A stretch of 64,000 nucleotides of DNA from Neomesorhizobium albiziae (GCF_900114255.1 NZ_FOSL01000001.1:434001-498000); one strand, 5' to 3'. Numbered from the stretch's first letter, positions 1 through 9,104 are shown. Notes: a model not told the origin generated them from the letters alone. Translations and numbers: made by a program.

Positions 1-2945
1 CAAGGAGGGAGATTGGCGCTTCGTCCCCCCGCCTGATGTTCATGATGTCGTCGGGCGGGCTGACGGCGGCGGAGAAATTCCAGGGCAAGGATGCGTTGTT
101 GTCAGGCCCGGCCGGCGGCGTGGTCGGCATGGTGGAAACGGCAAAACTCGCTGGCTTCGGCAAGGTGATCGGTTTCGACATGGGCGGCACCTCGACGGAC
201 GTCGCCCACTATGACGGCGACTATGAACGCGCCTTCGACACCGAAGTGGCGGGCGTGCGCGTGCGGGCGCCGATGATGCGTATCCACACGGTCGCGGCCG
301 GCGGCGGCTCCATCCTGCATTTCGAAGCCGGGCGTTTCCGCGCCGGCCCGGATTCGGCCGGCGCAAACCCTGGTCCGGCCTGCTATCGCCGCGGCGGCCC
401 GCTCGCCGTCACCGACGCCAATGTGATGCTCGGCAAGCTGCAGCCGGACTTTTTCCCGGCGATTTTCGGTGCCACGCAGGATCAGCCGCTCGACGCCGAA
501 ATCGTGCGCGAAAAGTTTGCCGCACTGGCAAAGGAAATCGGCGACGGCAAGAACCCGGAAGCCGTCGCCGAGGGCTTCGTCACCATCGCCGTGGAAAACA
601 TGGCCAACGCCATCAAGAAGATCTCCGTCCAGCGCGGCTACGACGTGACTGAATATCTGCTCAATTGCTTCGGCGGCGCCGGCGGCCAGCATGCTTGCCT
701 CGTGGCCGATGCGCTCGGCATGGAGGCGGTGTTGATCCACCCCTTCTCCGGCCTGCTTTCTGCCTACGGCATCGGCCTGTCATCCATCTTCGCCTCGCGC
801 AGCCAGGCGCTGCTGCGACCGCTTGGCGACGAGTCGCTGGGCGCCATGGAGGCATTGATCGCGGAGCTGCGCGCCGCGGTTCTCGAGGAACTCGCCGATC
901 AGGGGGTCGGCGAAAATGACGTTGCCTGGCGGCCGGTGCTGCAGATCCGCTACGACGGCACCGACACCGCCTTGCCGGTCAATTTCGACGGCGGTTCGAT
1001 CGCCGCTGCGCGTCGCGATTTCGAGGCTGCGCACAAGGCGCAGTTCGGCTTCATCTACGATGACAAGCCGATGATCGTCGAGGCAATCGGCGTGGAAGGC
1101 ACGGACAGTCGCCAGAAAGGCTTGAGAGAGGCTGAGTCGACGCTCGAGCAAATCAGCGCAAACGCTTCCGGAACCCGGAAAATCTTTTGCGAGGGCGGCT
1201 GGCGCGACGCCGGCGTCTTCCGCCGCGAGACAATGAAGGCGGGTTACAAGGTCGCCGGCCCTGCTTTGATCGTCGAAAGCCATCAAACCATCGTCGTCGA
1301 GCCGGGCTGGCAGGCCGAGATCACCGCCAGGGACCATGTTCTGTTGCGCCGCGCGGAGAAGAAGCAGCGGAAGGCGGCACTCGGCACCGAAGCCGATCCG
1401 GTGATGCTGGAGGTCTTCAACAATCTGTTCATGTCGATTGCCGAGCAGATGGGCGTGACGCTGCAGAACACCGCCTATTCGGTGAACATCAAGGAGCGGC
1501 TGGATTTTTCCTGTGCCGTCTTCGACCGCACCGGCGCGCTGGTCGCCAATGCACCGCACATGCCGGTGCACCTGGGATCCATGGACCGCTCGGTGGAAAC
1601 CATCATTCGTCTCAACGAAGGCGACGTTCATCCCGGAGACGTGTTTGCGCTTAACGCGCCTTACAATGGCGGCACGCATCTGCCGGACATCACCGTTGTG
1701 ACCCCGGTGTTCGAGGACGTGGACTCCTCACCCCGCATCCTCTTTTGGGTCGCAGCGCGCGGCCATCATGCCGATGTCGGCGGCACCGCCCCGGGCTCGA
1801 TGACGCCGCTGGCGACGACCGTCGACGAGGAAGGCGTCCTGTTCGACAATTTCCGCGTCGTCGAGCGCGGACGTTTTCGCGAGAAGGAGTTGCGCGCGCT
1901 GCTGTCGGACCACCCCTACCCGGCGCGCAACCCGACCCAGAACATCGCCGATCTCAAGGCCCAGATCGCCGCCAACGAGAAAGGTGCGGCCGAACTCAGG
2001 AAGATGGTTGCGCATTTCGGCCTGCCCGTGGTCGAGGCCTATATGGGCCACGTGCAGGACAACGCAGCCGAGAGCGTGCGCCGCGTGCTGGAGCGCCTGC
2101 CCGACACGCTGGAATGCGAATACCCGACCGACACCGGCCAGACGATCAAGGTGAAGATAACCGTCGATCGGCAGAAGCGCGAAGCAACGGTCGATTTCAC
2201 CGGCACTTCGCCGGTGATGAAGAACAATTTCAACGCGCCTGAGCCGGTGGCGCGCGCCGCCGTCCTCTATGCCTTCCGCGTCATGGTCGAGGACATGATC
2301 CCGATGAATGCCGGCTGCCTGCGTCCCATCAACATCGTCATCCCCGACGGCTGCATGCTGAAACCAACCTATCCCGCAGCGGTCGTCGCCGGCAATGTCG
2401 AGACCTCGCAGCATGTGACCAACGCGCTGTTTGCCGCCATGGGCGCGCTGGCCAATGCGCAGGGCACCATGAACAACCTCACCTTCGGCAACGACAGATA
2501 CCAGTATTACGAGACGATCTGCTCGGGTTCGCCGGCCGGCCGCATGAACGATGGCCGAGGTTTTGCAGGAATCTCCGGCGTGCACACCCACATGACCAAT
2601 TCGCGTCTCACCGACCCGGAAATCCTCGAACTGCGCTTCCCTGTCCTGCTTGAGGATTTCCATATCCGAGAAGGCTCGGGCGGCAAAGGAAAATGGAACG
2701 CCGGCGACGGCACAAGGCGAACCATCCGGTTCCTCGAAAGGATGGAATGCGCCATCCTGTCGTCGCATCGCAACCGCCCGCCGCAAGGCAGCAATGGCGG
2801 CGGCGATGGCGAGGCAGGCAAGACCGAGGTGCGGCGGAAAAACGGCACGGTCGAAACGCTGAAGGCTTGCGATCAGACCGTGCTCGATGCCGGCGAAGCG
2901 GTAGTCGTCACGACACCGACACCGGGCGGCTACGGCGCCGGCTAA
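1..2945 (+). CDS. Hydantoinase/5-oxoprolinase, HyuA-HyuB fusion (5' truncated)
   Basis: Cut by the left edge; the frame is open from base 3, so about 980 residues are visible and the first third of the HyuA half is missing. The HyuA part (to about base 1370) carries the ATP-binding signatures SGPAGG and [10 protein letters not shown] and the block GAGGQHA. The HyuB part starts near base 1393 and holds [12 protein letters not shown] and the C-terminal [14 protein letters not shown] region. The family hydrolyses cyclic amides such as hydantoins or 5-oxoproline with ATP in the cytoplasm. A single-chain A-B fusion is the arrangement of 5-oxoprolinase-type proteins, so 5-oxoproline or an N-substituted hydantoin is the likely substrate, but it cannot be fixed. 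A palindromic repeat follows the stop directly. The ATGs near base 36 lie inside the conserved region and are not starts. Confidence 0.9.
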   Translation, partial: RREIGASSPRLMFMMSSGGLTAAEKFQGKDALLSGPAGGVVGMVETAKLAGFGKVIGFDMGGTSTDVAHYDGDYERAFDTEVAGVRVRAPMMRIHTVAAGGGSILHFEAGRFRAGPDSAGANPGPACYRRGGPLAVTDANVMLGKLQPDFFPAIFGATQDQPLDAEIVREKFAALAKEIGDGKNPEAVAEGFVTIAVENMANAIKKISVQRGYDVTEYLLNCFGGAGGQHACLVADALGMEAVLIHPFSGLLSAYGIGLSSIFASRSQALLRPLGDESLGAMEALIAELRAAVLEELADQGVGENDVAWRPVLQIRYDGTDTALPVNFDGGSIAAARRDFEAAHKAQFGFIYDDKPMIVEAIGVEGTDSRQKGLREAESTLEQISANASGTRKIFCEGGWRDAGVFRRETMKAGYKVAGPALIVESHQTIVVEPGWQAEITARDHVLLRRAEKKQRKAALGTEADPVMLEVFNNLFMSIAEQMGVTLQNTAYSVNIKERLDFSCAVFDRTGALVANAPHMPVHLGSMDRSVETIIRLNEGDVHPGDVFALNAPYNGGTHLPDITVVTPVFEDVDSSPRILFWVAARGHHADVGGTAPGSMTPLATTVDEEGVLFDNFRVVERGRFREKELRALLSDHPYPARNPTQNIADLKAQIAANEKGAAELRKMVAHFGLPVVEAYMGHVQDNAAESVRRVLERLPDTLECEYPTDTGQTIKVKITVDRQKREATVDFTGTSPVMKNNFNAPEPVARAAVLYAFRVMVEDMIPMNAGCLRPINIVIPDGCMLKPTYPAAVVAGNVETSQHVTNALFAAMGALANAQGTMNNLTFGNDRYQYYETICSGSPAGRMNDGRGFAGISGVHTHMTNSRLTDPEILELRFPVLLEDFHIREGSGGKGKWNAGDGTRRTIRFLERMECAILSSHRNRPPQGSNGGGDGEAGKTEVRRKNGTVETLKACDQTVLDAGEAVVVTTPTPGGYGAG

Positions 2946-2946
2946 A

Positions 2947-3046
2947 GCATTTTGCAGCCAGGTGGAATCACCTGGCGTCGCAAAAATGCGGCTAAACCAA
3001 ACGATAGAGCTGAATGCAGGTTCATTTGAATGCATTCCGCTCTATT
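2947..3046. repeat. Two-palindrome intergenic repeat
   Basis: Two hairpin units stand side by side between convergent genes. Unit 1 (2947-2989) pairs GCATTTTGC with GCAAAAATGC and, inside, CCAGGTG with CACCTGG. Unit 2 (3004-3046) pairs ATAGAGC and GAATGCA with TGCATTC and GCTCTAT. Paired palindromes of this size resemble rhizobial mosaic repeats (RIME-like). They may also end transcription from both sides, though there is no clean T-run. Confidence 0.7.
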
Positions 3047-3054
3047 GGCCATCA

Positions 3055-3444
3055 TTATTCGAGATTGGTCTGGATCCAGCGTGGCGACAGGTGGATATCG
3101 AGTGTCTGGAGCCGCCCCGGGCCGAGATTGACGAAGCGGTGCGGCAGACCGGCTGGGCCGAGCACGGTTTCGCCCGCTTGGGCATCGATCACCTGGTCGC
3201 CGACGAAGAACCGCGCGTGGCCCTCCTGGACAATGAACACCTCGTCATAGGGATGGACGTGCAGCACCGGGCCCTTCCCCGGTTCGTCATTGCCGTAGGT
3301 GAGCACTGTGATCTGCGTGCCCAGCACCTCTCCATTGACCGAGCCGCGGTAGGGACCGCCAAGCGTGGCGTCGAACAGGCCGGCCTTGATTGCGGGGCGA
3401 CCGTCCGGAGTGACGGTCGCTGGATCGAAGTCGCGTCGAGTCAT
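3055..3444 (-). CDS. Small cupin-domain protein
   Basis: A 129-residue single-domain cupin. Motif 1 reads HVHPYDEVFIVQEG, giving the HxH and Glu metal ligands, and motif 2 reads GETVLGPAGLPHRFVN with the third His. Such short cupins usually bind a divalent metal and act as isomerases, dioxygenases or sensors of a bound small molecule. It has no signal peptide and is expected in the cytoplasm. It converges with the hydantoinase gene across a palindromic repeat and is not in an obvious operon, since 102 bases including another repeat separate it from the SRPBCC gene. The substrate is unknown. Confidence 0.8.
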   Translation of the reverse strand: MTRRDFDPATVTPDGRPAIKAGLFDATLGGPYRGSVNGEVLGTQITVLTYGNDEPGKGPVLHVHPYDEVFIVQEGHARFFVGDQVIDAQAGETVLGPAGLPHRFVNLGPGRLQTLDIHLSPRWIQTNLE

Positions 3445-3477
3445 GGAGCTTCCTTAGAGCAATTCCAACGTCTCAGT

Positions 3478-3521
3478 CCCCCCTCTCCCCGTCCTTACGG
3501 GGGGAGGGCCGGGGTGAGGGG
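3478..3521. repeat. REP-like palindrome, CCCCTCTCCCC type
   Basis: A GC-rich imperfect palindrome that starts with a CCCTCTCCCCGTCC arm and ends with GGGGTGAGGGG. A second copy with nearly the same sequence lies at 4491-4534. This type is common between genes in Mesorhizobium and relatives. Its position after the SRPBCC gene could let it act as a transcript-end hairpin. Confidence 0.75.
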
Positions 3522-3546
3522 CCATTCCGTGCAAGTCGAAAATTAT

Positions 3547-4032
3547 CTACGCGATGAGTTCGCCCCGCTGAAGCATACCCTCCATGCGGGCGTAGCTTGT
3601 CTCCATCCCCTCGTCCATGCCCGTCGCGAGCATGGCGGCGCGCGTGTCGGCATCAGGCAGCGTCATGCGCATGGTCATCAGCGTGCCGGCGCCGTCCTTC
3701 TCGAACCGCGTCTCGACGTGGTTGTCGGGGGTCGTATCGGGCAGGTGCATGCGCTCGATATGAACGATGCGGCTGTAGGGCTCGACTTCGACATACTCGC
3801 CGGTCAGATGGAAACCGGCGCCCTTGCCGTCGGACCACTCGTAACGGATCTTTCCGCCCGGCTTGGCCTCGCTGATGCAGACCGGCATCGACCAGCCATC
3901 CGGCCCGAGCAGCCATTTCTGTATCAGCTTCGGCTCCGTGTGGGCGCGGAACACAGCCTGCGGCGAAGCGGCAAAACGGCGGGTGACGACGACATGGCGG
4001 TCGCCCTCGGTGGTGAGCGTCAGTTTGCTCAT
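3547..4032 (-). CDS. SRPBCC/AHSA1-like domain protein
   Basis: 161 residues of the START/Bet v 1-like fold in the AHSA1 (activator of Hsp90 ATPase homologue 1-like) group. The N-terminal part carries TRRFAASPQAVFRAHTEP followed by KWLLGPDGW, which is typical of the bacterial family. The fold makes a hydrophobic pocket; the ligand is unknown. Its start overlaps the stop of the upstream ArsR gene by four bases (ATGA), so the two are translationally coupled. The ArsR-AHSA1 pair is a frequent bacterial operon in which the repressor controls its own operon. No catalytic residues can be named. Confidence 0.85.
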   Translation of the reverse strand: MSKLTLTTEGDRHVVVTRRFAASPQAVFRAHTEPKLIQKWLLGPDGWSMPVCISEAKPGGKIRYEWSDGKGAGFHLTGEYVEVEPYSRIVHIERMHLPDTTPDNHVETRFEKDGAGTLMTMRMTLPDADTRAAMLATGMDEGMETSYARMEGMLQRGELIA

Positions 4033-4367
4033 GGCTTTTCCCTTCCTTCCTCGGTTTGCATTTCGGCCAGAACGTCATCCAAACGATCGTAATTGCGGGC
4101 CATCGCTTGCCGGAGCCAATCCAGCCATCGATCGATTTCGACGATCGCCTGGGGCGCCAAACGGCAGGGACGCTTTGTCCCATCTACGCGGCGTGTGATC
4201 AGTCCGGCGCCTTCGAGCACCTTCAGGTGGCGCGAAACGGCGGGCTGCGTCATGTCGAACGGCTCGGCCAGTTCCATGACCGTCGCCTCCCCGAGCGCCA
4301 GCCGCGCCAGTATGGCGCGCCGCGTCGGATCGGCCAGGGCCAGAAATGCCGCATCCAGGCTCTGCAT
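4029..4367 (-). CDS. ArsR-family transcriptional regulator
   Basis: 112 residues from the ATG at 4367. A longer frame to 4484 exists, but it would cover the palindromic promoter and gives non-family residues. The winged helix reads FLALADPTRRAILARL, then MTQPAVSRHLKVLEGAGLI for the recognition helix. No Cys-rich metal site is visible, so it is probably not a metal sensor but the kind paired with AHSA1 proteins. It overlaps the next gene by four bases. An AT-rich palindrome just upstream is a candidate self-regulatory operator. Confidence 0.88.
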   Translation of the reverse strand: MQSLDAAFLALADPTRRAILARLALGEATVMELAEPFDMTQPAVSRHLKVLEGAGLITRRVDGTKRPCRLAPQAIVEIDRWLDWLRQAMARNYDRLDDVLAEMQTEEGREKP

Positions 4368-4380
4368 TATCACAAGTCCT

Positions 4381-4404
4381 TTATATAAAACATATGTTAT
4401 ATAA
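4381..4404. promoter_or_regulatory. AT-rich palindrome upstream of arsR, candidate operator
   Basis: A 24-base block in otherwise GC-rich DNA, with the perfect core AACATATGTT (4389-4398) flanked by TTATATAA-like arms. It lies 14 bases from the ArsR start. ArsR-type repressors bind AT-rich inverted repeats overlapping their own promoter, so this is the best operator candidate. Binding itself is inferred. Confidence 0.6.
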
Positions 4405-4443
4405 CAGGACTGTTTTTGACAAGAGCTGGGCAGAACCCCGCTC

Positions 4444-4534
4444 CACCTTCTCCCCGCAAGCGGGGTGAAGGAGGCTGGCCGCAACGTCGACCCCCCTCTC
4501 CCCGTCCTTCACGGGAGAGGGCTGGGGTGAGGGG
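4444..4534. repeat. Two REP-like palindromes
   Basis: Unit A (4444-4474) is built around CTCCCCGCAAGCGGGG with CACCTTC and GTGAAGG flanks. Unit B (4491-4534) repeats the element at 3478-3521 with a few changes. They sit between the divergent arsR promoter and the btaA Pho box, so they may separate the two transcription units. Confidence 0.7.
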
Positions 4535-4570
4535 CAGCGCGACATTAGAAGATGAACCTTCGCCGTCAAA

Positions 4571-4599
4571 CTGTCATTGCCCTGTCACCGGCCTGTCAT
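4571..4599 (+). promoter_or_regulatory. Pho box, three PhoB half-sites, upstream of btaA
   Basis: Three copies of CTGTCA(T/C) begin at 4571, 4582 and 4593, exactly 11 bases apart: CTGTCAT, CTGTCAC, CTGTCAT. The known PhoB site is an 11-base direct repeat of CTGTCAT. The array ends 48 bases before the btaA start. Betaine-lipid synthesis in rhizobia is known to be PhoB-dependent under phosphate starvation, which fits the downstream genes. Confidence 0.85.
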
Positions 4600-4647
4600 C
4601 GCCGTGCGCTACCCCCCCGCATTAATCGCAATGGGGGAATCGCTGCC

Positions 4648-5892
4648 ATGACCGACGTCTCCTCGGAAATCGGTTTCGTCCGCAACCGGCGTCTTCGAAA
4701 GGCGGTTTACCAGAACCGGGCTCTTTCCAAGGCGGGCTTTTCCGAGCGGCTCTTCACGCTTTTGTTTTCCGGCCTCGTCTATCCGCAAATATGGGAAGAC
4801 CCTGAGATCGACATCGAGGCGATGCAACTGACCGAAGGCCATCGCGTCGTTACCATCGCATCGGGCGGCTGCAATGCCTTGGCCTATTTGACGCGCTCGC
4901 CTGCAAGGATCGACGCGGTCGATCTCAACACCGCGCACGTCGCGCTGAACAGGATGAAACTCGCGGCGGTAAAACACCTGCCGGCGCAGGCCGACCTGTT
5001 CCGTTTCTTCGGCGGCTTCGGTCATGTTCACAACCCCGCCGCCTATGACCGCTTCATCGCGCCGCACCTGGACCGGGTGACACGCGCCTACTGGGAGCGC
5101 CGCGACTGGCGCGGCAGGCGCCGCATTTCGGTGTTCGAAAAGAATTTCTACCAGACGGGCCTGCTCGGCTTTTTCATCGCCACCGGCCACCGCGTGGCAA
5201 AACTCTACGGCATCGATCCTTCGCGCATCATGGAAGCGCGCACGCTGCGCGACCAGCGTCGCTTCTTCGAAGAGTACATGGCGCCGCTGTTCGACCGAAC
5301 GCTGCTGCGCTTTGCAACGGCGCGCAAGGCTTCGCTGTTCGGCCTCGGGATCCCGCCGGCGCAATACGATTCACTGATCACTTCCGGCAACGGCACCATG
5401 GCCGATGTGCTTTCGGTGCGGCTGGAAAAGCTCGCCTGCCATTTTCCGCTGAAGGACAACTATTTCGCCTGGCAGGCATTTGCCCGGCGTTATCCACAAC
5501 CCGGCGAAGCGAGGCTGCCTGCCTATCTCGAGCCGGAAAACTATGACACGATCCGCCGCAATGCCGACCGCGTCACCGTCCACCACGCCAACTTCACAGA
5601 ATTGCTCGCAGCCAAGGGCGCTGCCAGCGTCGACCGCTTCATCCTTCTCGATGCGCAGGACTGGATGACCGACGACCAGTTGAACGCCTTGTGGGCCGAG
5701 ATTACCCGCACTGCCGCTCCCGGCGCGCGCGTCATCTTCCGCACCGCCGCAGAACCAAGCCTGTTGCCCGGCCGGGTTTCGGCCACGCTGCTCGACCAGT
5801 GGAGCTATGAGCAGGAACAGTCGCTCGACTTTTCCGCACGCGACCGCTCGGCGATCTATGGCGGTTTCCACCTCTATGTGAAGAAAGCCTGA
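4648..5892 (+). CDS. btaA: Diacylglycerol 3-amino-3-carboxypropyltransferase BtaA
   Basis: 414 residues from the ATG at 4648, preceded by a GGGGGA Shine-Dalgarno stretch; an upstream in-frame extension would run over the Pho box and is rejected. BtaA moves the 3-amino-3-carboxypropyl group of S-adenosylmethionine to diacylglycerol, giving diacylglyceryl-homoserine, the first step to the phosphorus-free lipid DGTS. The family features visible are VYPQIWEDPEIDIEAM near the N-terminus, then TIASGGCNALAYL and DAVDLNTAHVALN, which form the SAM-binding part. The length matches the rhizobial enzyme. Its stop shares one base with the btaB start. Phosphate control is expected from the Pho box. Confidence 0.93.
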   Translation: MTDVSSEIGFVRNRRLRKAVYQNRALSKAGFSERLFTLLFSGLVYPQIWEDPEIDIEAMQLTEGHRVVTIASGGCNALAYLTRSPARIDAVDLNTAHVALNRMKLAAVKHLPAQADLFRFFGGFGHVHNPAAYDRFIAPHLDRVTRAYWERRDWRGRRRISVFEKNFYQTGLLGFFIATGHRVAKLYGIDPSRIMEARTLRDQRRFFEEYMAPLFDRTLLRFATARKASLFGLGIPPAQYDSLITSGNGTMADVLSVRLEKLACHFPLKDNYFAWQAFARRYPQPGEARLPAYLEPENYDTIRRNADRVTVHHANFTELLAAKGAASVDRFILLDAQDWMTDDQLNALWAEITRTAAPGARVIFRTAAEPSLLPGRVSATLLDQWSYEQEQSLDFSARDRSAIYGGFHLYVKKA

Positions 5893-6659
5893 TGAGCACC
5901 GTGGAGCATGCAAGCGGCCAAGCCGCGCCAAAGCATGATCCCGAAAAGTTGCAGACTTTTCGGACAAAGATCATGCGCCAAAACAAAGAATTTGAGCACG
6001 ATGAGGACGCGACGAAAACTCATCGTGCGCTCATGGACGGCGTCTACCGGCGCCAGCGCCATTTCTACGACCTGACCCGCAAATATTACCTTCTCGGTCG
6101 CGACCGCATGATAGCCGGCCTCGACGTGCCGCAGGGCGGCACGGTGCTGGAACTCGGCTGCGGTACCGGCCGCAATCTGGTGTTGGCGGCGCGGCTTCAT
6201 CCGCAAGGGCGCTTCTTCGGGCTCGATATCTCGGCCGAGATGCTGGAGACGGCGGAAACTGCGATTGCCCATGAAGAACTGCAGCACAAGGTCCGGCTGG
6301 CGCAAGGCGACGCGACCGCGTTCGACGCCGGACGGCTGTTTGCGCACGAGAGTTTCGACCGCGTCTTCATCTCCTATTCGCTGTCGATGATTCCCGGCTG
6401 GGAGAAGGCCGTCACAGCCGCGCTCACCACGCTGAAACCGGGCGGCTCGCTGCACATCGTCGACTTCGGCGGCCAGGAGCGCCTACCGCGCTGGTTCCGC
6501 AGGGCGTTGCGCATGTGGCTGGCGAAATTTCACGTCGCCCCACGCGACGACATGCGCGACGTGCTTGATTCAATCTGCCAGCAGGAAGCGGCAAGCCTTT
6601 CTTTCGAAAGGCTTTATCGTGGGTATGCCGTGCTGGCTGTGATCCGCAGGCACGGCTGA
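5892..6659 (+). CDS. btaB: Diacylglyceryl-homoserine N-methyltransferase BtaB
   Basis: 255 residues; the start overlaps the btaA stop by one base (TGATG). BtaB methylates diacylglyceryl-homoserine three times to give DGTS. The methyltransferase fold shows motif I VLELGCGTGRN, then FFGLDISAEMLETA and a C-terminal GGSLHIVDFGGQ block. The conserved part begins only at about residue 45 (HRALMDGVYRRQR). Residues of about 14 to 46 are encoded by a two-palindrome repeat that lies in frame, giving a charged, low-similarity N-terminal insert. The methyltransferase core looks intact, so the enzyme is probably active. Confidence 0.9.
   Translation: MSTVEHASGQAAPKHDPEKLQTFRTKIMRQNKEFEHDEDATKTHRALMDGVYRRQRHFYDLTRKYYLLGRDRMIAGLDVPQGGTVLELGCGTGRNLVLAARLHPQGRFFGLDISAEMLETAETAIAHEELQHKVRLAQGDATAFDAGRLFAHESFDRVFISYSLSMIPGWEKAVTAALTTLKPGGSLHIVDFGGQERLPRWFRRALRMWLAKFHVAPRDDMRDVLDSICQQEAASLSFERLYRGYAVLAVIRRHG
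5933..6028. repeat. Mosaic palindromic repeat inside btaB
   Basis: Hairpin 1 (5933-5976) has perfect arms GCATGATC/GATCATGC and, inside, CCGAAAAGT/ACTTTTCGG. Hairpin 2 has the perfect arms GCACGATGAG (5996-6005) and CTCATCGTGC (6019-6028). From first to last arm is 96 bases, a multiple of three, and the btaB frame stays open through it. Paired large palindromes match the build of rhizobial intergenic mosaic elements, which normally lie between genes. Confidence 0.8.
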
Positions 6660-6665
6660 CGGTTA

Positions 6666-8057
6666 CTACTCCAATGCCTTGGTCAGCGCCTCCAGCAGGC
6701 CTTGCGCCCGGTAAGCGAGTTTCGAGGGGGTGAGACCGAGCCGCACCACCACCAGCTTCTTGGACGGGACGATCGCCACCGATTGCCCGTCATGACCGAG
6801 CATCCAGAACGCATCGTCGGGGAGATCGAAGCCGGCATCCGGGTCGGTACCGGGCGCAGCGCCCGAATCCGATCCGTGCAGCCAGAGTTGTCCCCGGCCG
6901 TATTCGCCCCTCGACGCAGGCACTTCCTCGCGCATCCAGGTGACGAAACCCGCGGGCAGGATCTGCGTGCCATTCCAGGCGCCATCCTGCAACAGGAACT
7001 GGCCAAAGCGCGCCCAATCGCGGGCGGTCGCGTAGAGATAAGACGAGCCGACGAAGGTGCCCTGCTCGTCGGTTTCGAGCACTGCGCTGCTCATGCCGAT
7101 GGGGGCAAAGAGGGCTGTACGCGGCCAGGTCAGCGCCATGGTGGAATCGCCGAGGGCCGCCTGCCAGATGCGCGACAGCATAGCGGTCGTGCCGCTGGAA
7201 TAGCTCCACACCTTGCCGACTTCCCCGGTCAAAGGCTTGGAGGCGGCAAAGCCCGCCATGTCGGGCTCAAGGTAGAGCATGCGGGTGACGTCGGTAACGT
7301 CGCCATAATCTTCATTGAACTCCAGCCCCGATGACATCGCCATCAGGTCGGCGAGGCTGATGTTCGCCCGGCGGTCGGCCTTCCACGGCTCGAACAATGC
7401 CGCCTTGCCATCGATGGCGAGCTTGCCGTCCTTGACCAACGTGCCGATGATTGCAGCCGTCACCGTCTTGGTCATCGACCAGCCAAGCAGCGGTGTATCG
7501 GCCGAAAAGCCATTGGCGTAACGCTCGGCGATGACGCGACCGTTCTGCACCACGACGACAGCCCGCATGCCCTGCCCCGTCAGCGTGGCGTCGTTGAGGA
7601 TCGCCATAAGGTCGGGGGATTGCGACGGCTCGACCCGGTTGCCCTCCGGCCACAATGCATCGCGTGCGGCGATAGCGGGCGCTGGGACAACAGTGACGGC
7701 TTTCACCCTGGCAACGTCGCCATCGGGCGCCGAGGTACAGCCGAGGCCGTCGCGCGCCACCGCAACCCCCTTGCCGAAAATGCCGAGCAAAGCCGCCGTG
7801 ACGGTCTTCTCATTCCGGTTCACATCGACCTTCATGTAGCCGAGCAGCCAGTGGCCGGGCGCCTGCACATCGATCCGCAGCACATTGTCGGGATCGCGTG
7901 CGGCAAGAAAAACGTTGGAGCAGACGATTTTCGCCGAATAACCGGAGGCAACACGGATCAGCGCCGGCGGCGCCACATAGAGCCAGAGAGCGACGCCAGC
8001 GATCGCCAGCACCGTCAGGCCGAGCACCCATTTCACAATTTTCAGCAATATCCGCAT
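6666..8057 (-). CDS. Beta-lactamase-fold serine hydrolase, membrane-anchored
   Basis: 463 residues from the ATG at 8057, which has a purine-rich ribosome site; a longer frame to 8159 exists. A single hydrophobic segment near residues 8-28 is an uncleaved signal or anchor, so the enzyme faces the periplasm. The class C beta-lactamase/DD-peptidase fold shows the SxxK motif as SMTK (S194, K197), a YSS at the usual YxN place, and a late HDG in place of KTG. Such proteins are esterases or peptidases more often than true beta-lactamases. It converges with btaB with a six-base gap. The substrate is not known. Confidence 0.85.
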   Translation of the reverse strand: MRILLKIVKWVLGLTVLAIAGVALWLYVAPPALIRVASGYSAKIVCSNVFLAARDPDNVLRIDVQAPGHWLLGYMKVDVNRNEKTVTAALLGIFGKGVAVARDGLGCTSAPDGDVARVKAVTVVPAPAIAARDALWPEGNRVEPSQSPDLMAILNDATLTGQGMRAVVVVQNGRVIAERYANGFSADTPLLGWSMTKTVTAAIIGTLVKDGKLAIDGKAALFEPWKADRRANISLADLMAMSSGLEFNEDYGDVTDVTRMLYLEPDMAGFAASKPLTGEVGKVWSYSSGTTAMLSRIWQAALGDSTMALTWPRTALFAPIGMSSAVLETDEQGTFVGSSYLYATARDWARFGQFLLQDGAWNGTQILPAGFVTWMREEVPASRGEYGRGQLWLHGSDSGAAPGTDPDAGFDLPDDAFWMLGHDGQSVAIVPSKKLVVVRLGLTPSKLAYRAQGLLEALTKALE

Positions 8058-8273
8058 GGTTCCCCGCTCCCCGCCATGGAATTGCCGCCATTCCTCACGC
8101 AATTTTTGTGTCGTGTCGAGCGCAGTCAACTGAAAATCAACCATGATCGGCGAAGACATGAGGATGGCGGCTTCGCTCGAGGGGTGACCGTCCCCGGCAT
8201 GAGGCCTTAGCGGCCCCGGTCAATGGATGATATGCTGTGCTCGGTGGGGCAGGCGCGGTCTGAGGGGAATATT

Positions 8274-9080
8274 ATGCGCCGTGTGTTGGCTTTGGCATTG
8301 ATGGGGCTGCTCACGGCGTGCACGACGATTGAAGACCTTGCCCCTGTCGCGAGCAGAACCGACGTTTCCGTCACCAGCAAGGTAACGCGCGCCTATCCGC
8401 GTTTCAACGACAGCGACCCGCATGACTGGACCGGCAGCACACCCTGGAAGTATGCGGTGCACGGCACCGACGTCTCGAAATATCAGACCTCGATCGACTG
8501 GCCGAAAGCGAAAGCCAGCGGCATTTCCTTCGCATTTATCAAGGCGACGGAAGGCGGAGACCGCGTCGACGACTATTTCGTCGAGCACTGGAACGCCACC
8601 CGCCTCGCTGGCGTGCCGCGCAGCGCCTATCATTTCTACTATTTCTGCCGCCCGGCCTCCGAGCAGGCGGCATGGTTCATCCGCAACGTGCCGCGCGACA
8701 AGGCCGCCCTGCCGCCGGTTCTCGACATGGAATGGAACCCGCAGTCGCCAACCTGCAAGCTGCGCCCCCCGAAGGAAACCGTGCGCCGCGAAATGAGCAT
8801 CTTTCTCGATATCGTCGAGAAGCACTACGGCAAGAAGCCGATCATTTACACCTCGGTCGACTTTTTCGATGACAATGAGCTCGCGAGCTTCCGCGGCTAC
8901 CCCTACTGGCTGCGGTCGGTCGCCGGCCATCCGCAGGAAAAGTACGGCAGCCACCCCTTCACCTTCTGGCAGTACACCGGCACGGGCGTTGTGCCCGGCA
9001 TCAACGGCAACGCTGACATCAATGTGTTCAACGGCACCGAAGCCTCCTGGCGGAAGTTCCTGAAGGCAAACACGCATTAA
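8274..9080 (+). CDS. GH25 lysozyme-like lipoprotein
   Basis: 268 residues from the ATG at 8274 with GAGGGG upstream. The N-terminus MRRVLALALMGLLTAC ends in a lipobox (L-T-A-C), so it should be lipidated and held at the outer membrane. The glycoside hydrolase family 25 domain follows: GTDVSKYQ with the first acidic residue, FAFIKATEG, and VLDMEWN with the catalytic Asp-Glu pair, then a late FWQYTGTG strand. GH25 enzymes cut the MurNAc-GlcNAc bond of peptidoglycan. It precedes another murein enzyme by about 180 bases. Confidence 0.9.
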   Translation: MRRVLALALMGLLTACTTIEDLAPVASRTDVSVTSKVTRAYPRFNDSDPHDWTGSTPWKYAVHGTDVSKYQTSIDWPKAKASGISFAFIKATEGGDRVDDYFVEHWNATRLAGVPRSAYHFYYFCRPASEQAAWFIRNVPRDKAALPPVLDMEWNPQSPTCKLRPPKETVRREMSIFLDIVEKHYGKKPIIYTSVDFFDDNELASFRGYPYWLRSVAGHPQEKYGSHPFTFWQYTGTGVVPGINGNADINVFNGTEASWRKFLKANTH

Positions 9081-9085
9081 TCCTG

Positions 9086-9104
9086 GCGCGTCTTTTGGAC
9101 GCGC
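9086..9104. terminator. Hairpin after the GH25 gene
   Basis: GCGCGTC (9086-9092) pairs with GACGCGC (9098-9104) around a five-base loop, five bases past the GH25 stop. There is no T-run, so it is a weak or Rho-assisted end at best. Confidence 0.35.

Noticed and set aside
1728-3035. Long minus-strand frame of 435 codons opposite the hydantoinase
   Set aside because: It lies wholly antisense to a clear coding region, is rich in Arg, His and Ala with no family features, and is a normal side effect of high GC.
2962-4092. Plus-strand frame of 376 codons across cupin and SRPBCC genes
   Set aside because: It runs through a palindromic repeat and antisense to two recognised genes.
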